Positions 6,013 to 8,924 of a DNA stretch of 8,924 bases are shown here, one piece after another. The stretch's first letter is position 1, and each line of letters begins with the position of its first letter. Source of the DNA: Schlegelella_A sp038225015 (GTDB taxonomy: Bacteria > Pseudomonadota > Gammaproteobacteria > Burkholderiales > Burkholderiaceae_C); NCBI GenBank assembly GCA_038225015.1, contig JBBRFB010000133.1:1-8924 (forward strand). The letters are read 5' to 3'. The notes under the pieces are model-generated. The model did not search any database. It was not told the origin of the DNA and saw only the letters and a list, made by a program, of their open reading frames with translations. Position numbers and translations under genes: made by a program.

Positions 6013-6926
6013 TTCTTCGCCCGCACGCGGGCCGGGGCAACCGTTTCCTCGGATTTTGGCGCACGCTTGACGCCCTTGCGCTCCTTGGGTTGCTCGGCCG
6101 GCTTGGCCGCGGCGGTGGCCTTCGCCGGGGTCGGCCTGGTCTTGGCACCGCCGCCCTTGCCGAGGCTGGCGCGCAGCGCCTCGACCAGGTCGATCACCTG
6201 GGCGCCCGTCGTCGTCTCGACCGGCTCGTTGGCGACGATCTCCTTGCCGGCGATCTTCTCGTCGATGGCGGCGAGGATGCGCTTCTTCTCCTCGTCCTCG
6301 AACATGGTCGGGTCGTAGGTGTCTTCGGAGATCTGGTCGATCAGCTGCATCGCGAGCTTGAGCTCCGCGTCGGAGACCGTGACCTTCTCGATGCCCAGCT
6401 CCTTCAGAGAGCGCACTTCCTCGGCGTAGAGCAGCTGCTGCAGCACGAGGCCGTCTTCGGCCGGCCGCACCTGCACCACGTACTGCTTGGCTTTCCAGGC
6501 CCACTTCGCGAGCGCGCAGCGCCCGCTCTGGCGCATCGCCTCGATGAGCAGGTTGTACGGCTTGGCGCCGCGCTTGTCGGGGGCCAGGAAATAGGCCTTG
6601 TCGTAGAAGATCGGGTCGACGGCGTGCTCGGGAATGAAGGCGACGATGTCGATCGTGTGGCTCGGGCTTTCCTGCAACGCCTTCAGCTCTTCGGGCGAGA
6701 AAAGGACGAAGCGGTCGCGCTCGAATTCGTAACCCTTGATCATCTCGGTGCGCTCGACCACCGTCTGGTCCTTCTCGGACACGTACTGCTGCTTCAGGCG
6801 GGAGCCGTCCTTGGCGAGCATGTTGAAGCGCACGGTGGCCGAGCTTTCGGTCGCCGAATAGAGCTTGACCGGAATCGACACGAGGCCGAACGACAGGGAA
6901 AGCGAAGCGATCGAGCGTGCGGCCAT
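6009..6926 (-). CDS. ku: Ku, DNA end-binding protein of bacterial NHEJ
   Basis: A 305-residue homodimeric ring protein that binds double-strand DNA ends and recruits LigD. The ATG at 6926 is chosen over an in-frame start 22 codons upstream because GGAGGTG lies just before it and because bacterial Ku proteins begin with this kind of segment (MAARSIASLSLSFGLVSIP, residues 1-19). Other family marks are KLYSATE (21-27), RFNML (33-37), YVSEKDQTVV (48-57), KGYEFERDRFV (64-74), DPIFYDKAYFL (104-114), an AWKAKQYVVQVRP segment (143-155), EEVRSLKEL (169-177) and ELKLAMQLID (188-197). Residues about 258-305 form an Ala/Pro/Lys-rich basic tail. In some bacterial Ku proteins such tails contact DNA and affect ligation. 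Ku follows ligD by 79 bp and overlaps the HTH-TPR gene by 4 nt. No truncation is seen. Confidence 0.95.
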   Translation of the reverse strand: MAARSIASLSLSFGLVSIPVKLYSATESSATVRFNMLAKDGSRLKQQYVSEKDQTVVERTEMIKGYEFERDRFVLFSPEELKALQESPSHTIDIVAFIPEHAVDPIFYDKAYFLAPDKRGAKPYNLLIEAMRQSGRCALAKWAWKAKQYVVQVRPAEDGLVLQQLLYAEEVRSLKELGIEKVTVSDAELKLAMQLIDQISEDTYDPTMFEDEEKKRILAAIDEKIAGKEIVANEPVETTTGAQVIDLVEALRASLGKGGGAKTRPTPAKATAAAKPAEQPKERKGVKRAPKSEETVAPARVRAKK

Positions 6927-6931
6927 GAGGA

Positions 6932-6938
6932 CACCTCC
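6932..6938 (-). promoter_or_regulatory. Strong ribosome binding site for ku
   Basis: GGAGGTG; the GGAGG core ends 7 nt before the ATG at 6926-6924. It is the best ribosome binding site in the window and fixes the ku start. Confidence 0.75.
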
Positions 6939-7005
6939 ATTCGCCGGCGTGGCAGGGGGCTGCGGCACGGCGGACGGCGAGCATACGGGCAAGCCGCAGG
7001 CCTTG

Positions 7006-8924
7006 TCACCTCGACCGTTGCGAATCCGCCGACGCCTTGAACCCGAGCCTCTTCATGCCGGCGGCGAGCGTCTGCCTCGACGTCCAGTAGCCGGCCCAGG
7101 GGTCGGCCTGCTCGAAGCTCAGGTAATCCCGCGCCGTCGCGATCGTCCACTGGGCCCCGCTCTTCAGCGCCCCGAGCTGCTCCCAGTCGACCGGTATCGA
7201 CACGCCGAGGCCCGGGCGGGCCCGGGCCGAGAACGCGGCAGCGGTGGTCTGGCCGTGGCCGTTGCGCAGGTAGTCGACGAAGATCCGGCCGACGCGGTTG
7301 GCGCCGCCGCTTCGGGCCACGAAGCGCTGCGGAATCGTCTTCGCGAGGTGCTGGACGATCGCCTGCGAGAAGCCTTTCACGGTCTCGTACGAGAGTTTCG
7401 GCGTCAGCGGCACGACGACGTGCAGACCCTTGCCACCGCTGGTCTTCAGCCAGCTCGCGAGGCCGAGCTCCGTCAGCATCGCCCGCGTCAGCACCGCAGC
7501 CTCCTGCACGTGCGCCCACGACACGCCTTCGCCGGGGTCGAGGTCGAAGATCGCACGATCGGGCCGGTCGATGCGCGCGGCCGTCGAGTTCCAGGTGTGG
7601 AACTCGATCGCGTTCATCTGCGCCGCGGCGAGCAGCGCGTCAGCGCTGTCGACGGCGAGGAGGGCCGAATGCCCCGGCCACAGCGACCGGTCGAGCTCGC
7701 GCAGGCCGGGCATCCGTGTTTCCGGATGCTTCTGGAAGAAGAGCTCGCCGGTGATGCCTTCGGGTGCGCGCACCAGCGACACCGGACGATCGCGCAGATG
7801 CGGCAGCATGCGCTCGGCGATGCTCTCGTAGTAGCGCACGAGGGCGAGCTTGGTGAGCCCCGTCGAGGGATCGATCACGCGCTCGGGGTGGCTGACCTTC
7901 AGGCCGACCGGGGCCGGGCCTGAGCCCTTTGGCGAGAGGGCCTTCGGCAGCCCGGGGCCGCCGGTCGGCGCGGCCGATGACGGCGCGGCGCCTGCCGTCG
8001 CCGGCGCCTGCGCGACCTCGCGCACGACGGCTTTCGCCGGCTTGTCGGCGCGCAGCCCCTCGAACACGGCATGGCGGACGTGGCCGTCGGGCGTCCACTC
8101 GCGAAACGACACCTCGGCGACCAGCAGCGGCTTGACCCAGCGCTCGCCACCGCTGGTGCGGCGCGACCAGCGGCCGGGCTGGAGGGTCGCCGCGTCGAAG
8201 GTCGGCGCGGCGACCTCGAGTTTCAGAAGCTTCGCGTGCAGGTCCTGGCCCGTTCTCGCGTTCCAGCCGGTGCCGACGTTGCCGGCATAGCGCAGCTCGC
8301 CCTGCGCGTGATAGCCGAGCAGCAGGCTGCCGACCTCGGCCGCCGAGTGGCTGCGGTCGACGAAGCCGCAGACCACGAATTCCTGGCGCAGCGCGCACTT
8401 CAGCTTCAACCAGGTCTCGCTGCGCGCCGAGACGTAGGGGGCGTCGGGACGCTTCAGGATGATGCCTTCGAGCTGCATACGGCAAGCCGCCTCGAGCATT
8501 TGCGCCGGCGGCGCGTCGAAGCTCTGGCTGAGTCGCACGCGCTCGCCGGGGCGCTGCTCGAGCAGCCGGCGCAGGGCGGCGCGTCGCGATCGCAGCGGTA
8601 CCTGGCGCAGGTCGCGACCACCGAGGAACGGCAGGTCGAAGACGAAGTAGTCGATGTCGACGCCGGCGGCGGTGTCGATCGCGTTCTGCAACGCGTTGAA
8701 GTCGGGCACACCGGCCTCGCTCATGACGACGATCTCGCCGTCGAGCCACGCCGAATCGATGCCCAGCGACTCGATCGCTGCGGCGAGCGGTTTCATCTTC
8801 GCCGTCCAGTCGTGGCCGCCGCGGGTGATCAGGCGCGCCTTGCCTTCGTCGATGCGTGCCATGAGCCGGTAGCCGTCGAACTTGGTCTCGACGATCCACT
8901 CGCCCGCCGGCGGCGCCGACACCA
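7006..8924 (-). CDS. ligD: LigD, NHEJ DNA ligase with primase-polymerase domain (5' partial)
   Basis: At least 638 residues of the multifunctional NHEJ enzyme; the gene continues past the right edge. Numbering from the GTG at 8922, which is probably an internal Val rather than the start. The ATP-dependent ligase domain (about 1-190) has motif I KFDGYR with the AMP-accepting Lys14, motif III WLDGEIV with Glu63, motif IIIa YFVFDL (92-97), motif IV EGIILK with Glu152 and Lys157, and motif V WLKLKC (171-176). An OB-fold domain follows (about 190-290, with GNVGTGW at 214-220 and FREW at 273-276). An Ala/Pro/Gly linker spans about 300-340. The polymerase domain of the archaeo-eukaryotic primase type (about 341-620) has FDLDP with metal-binding Asp460 and Asp462, TSGGKGLH (494-501) and FVDYLRN with Asp550. 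The LIG-POL order matches Pseudomonas LigD and not the mycobacterial POL-PE-LIG order. Whether a phosphoesterase domain precedes it lies outside the window. Ku starts 79 bp downstream. Confidence 0.96.
   Translation of the reverse strand, partial: VSAPPAGEWIVETKFDGYRLMARIDEGKARLITRGGHDWTAKMKPLAAAIESLGIDSAWLDGEIVVMSEAGVPDFNALQNAIDTAAGVDIDYFVFDLPFLGGRDLRQVPLRSRRAALRRLLEQRPGERVRLSQSFDAPPAQMLEAACRMQLEGIILKRPDAPYVSARSETWLKLKCALRQEFVVCGFVDRSHSAAEVGSLLLGYHAQGELRYAGNVGTGWNARTGQDLHAKLLKLEVAAPTFDAATLQPGRWSRRTSGGERWVKPLLVAEVSFREWTPDGHVRHAVFEGLRADKPAKAVVREVAQAPATAGAAPSSAAPTGGPGLPKALSPKGSGPAPVGLKVSHPERVIDPSTGLTKLALVRYYESIAERMLPHLRDRPVSLVRAPEGITGELFFQKHPETRMPGLRELDRSLWPGHSALLAVDSADALLAAAQMNAIEFHTWNSTAARIDRPDRAIFDLDPGEGVSWAHVQEAAVLTRAMLTELGLASWLKTSGGKGLHVVVPLTPKLSYETVKGFSQAIVQHLAKTIPQRFVARSGGANRVGRIFVDYLRNGHGQTTAAAFSARARPGLGVSIPVDWEQLGALKSGAQWTIATARDYLSFEQADPWAGYWTSRQTLAAGMKRLGFKASADSQRSR

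Noticed and set aside
6013..6984. Upstream extension of the HTH-TPR frame through ku
   Set aside because: The frame is open across ku only by GC bias; the extra protein is low-complexity, and the GTG at 6012 gives a proper HTH start.
6927..6992. Ku start 22 codons further upstream
   Set aside because: The extension is Pro-rich and unlike Ku, while GGAGGTG sits correctly before the ATG at 6926.

Overview
The window is very GC-rich DNA with almost no non-coding space. Its codon and protein style fits a betaproteobacterium of the Burkholderiales type; this is an inference from composition and gene families, with no rRNA or marker gene to prove it. I see no tRNA, rRNA, CRISPR array, insertion sequence or phage gene. 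Apart from the last 51 codons of an unrecognised gene at the left edge (+ strand), every gene is on the minus strand, so the window reads biologically from right to left.

Right half (about 4005-8924): a bacterial non-homologous end-joining (NHEJ) operon. It runs ligD (ATP-dependent ligase followed by a primase-polymerase domain; 5' end beyond the window), then ku, then a hybrid protein with a MerR-like helix-turn-helix and four TPR repeats, then an old yellow enzyme (YqjM/XenA class). The gaps are 79 bp, a 4-nt overlap (GTGA), and 22 bp, so co-transcription is likely. LigD and Ku are the standard two-component NHEJ machine. The coupled HTH-TPR protein is the part with no assigned job and the best candidate for something new here.

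Middle (about 3319-4004): a small exported protein with two cysteines, flanked by the only two non-coding stretches over 100 bp (119 and 183 bp). The 183-bp stretch upstream of it probably holds its promoter, but I cannot point to a convincing -35/-10 pair.

Left half (184-3318): a class V PLP-dependent enzyme of the isopenicillin-N-epimerase type, then isovaleryl-CoA dehydrogenase 46 bp downstream, then an exported protein made of two tandem retropepsin-like lobes whose catalytic motifs are degenerate. The last two genes overlap by 4 nt (GTGA again). This looks like a second transcription unit. It converges on the left-edge gene with only 26 bp between the stop codons and no convincing terminator.

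The two points most worth following are the HTH-TPR gene translationally coupled to ku, and the two-lobed, apparently catalytically dead retropepsin-like protein coupled to isovaleryl-CoA dehydrogenase.
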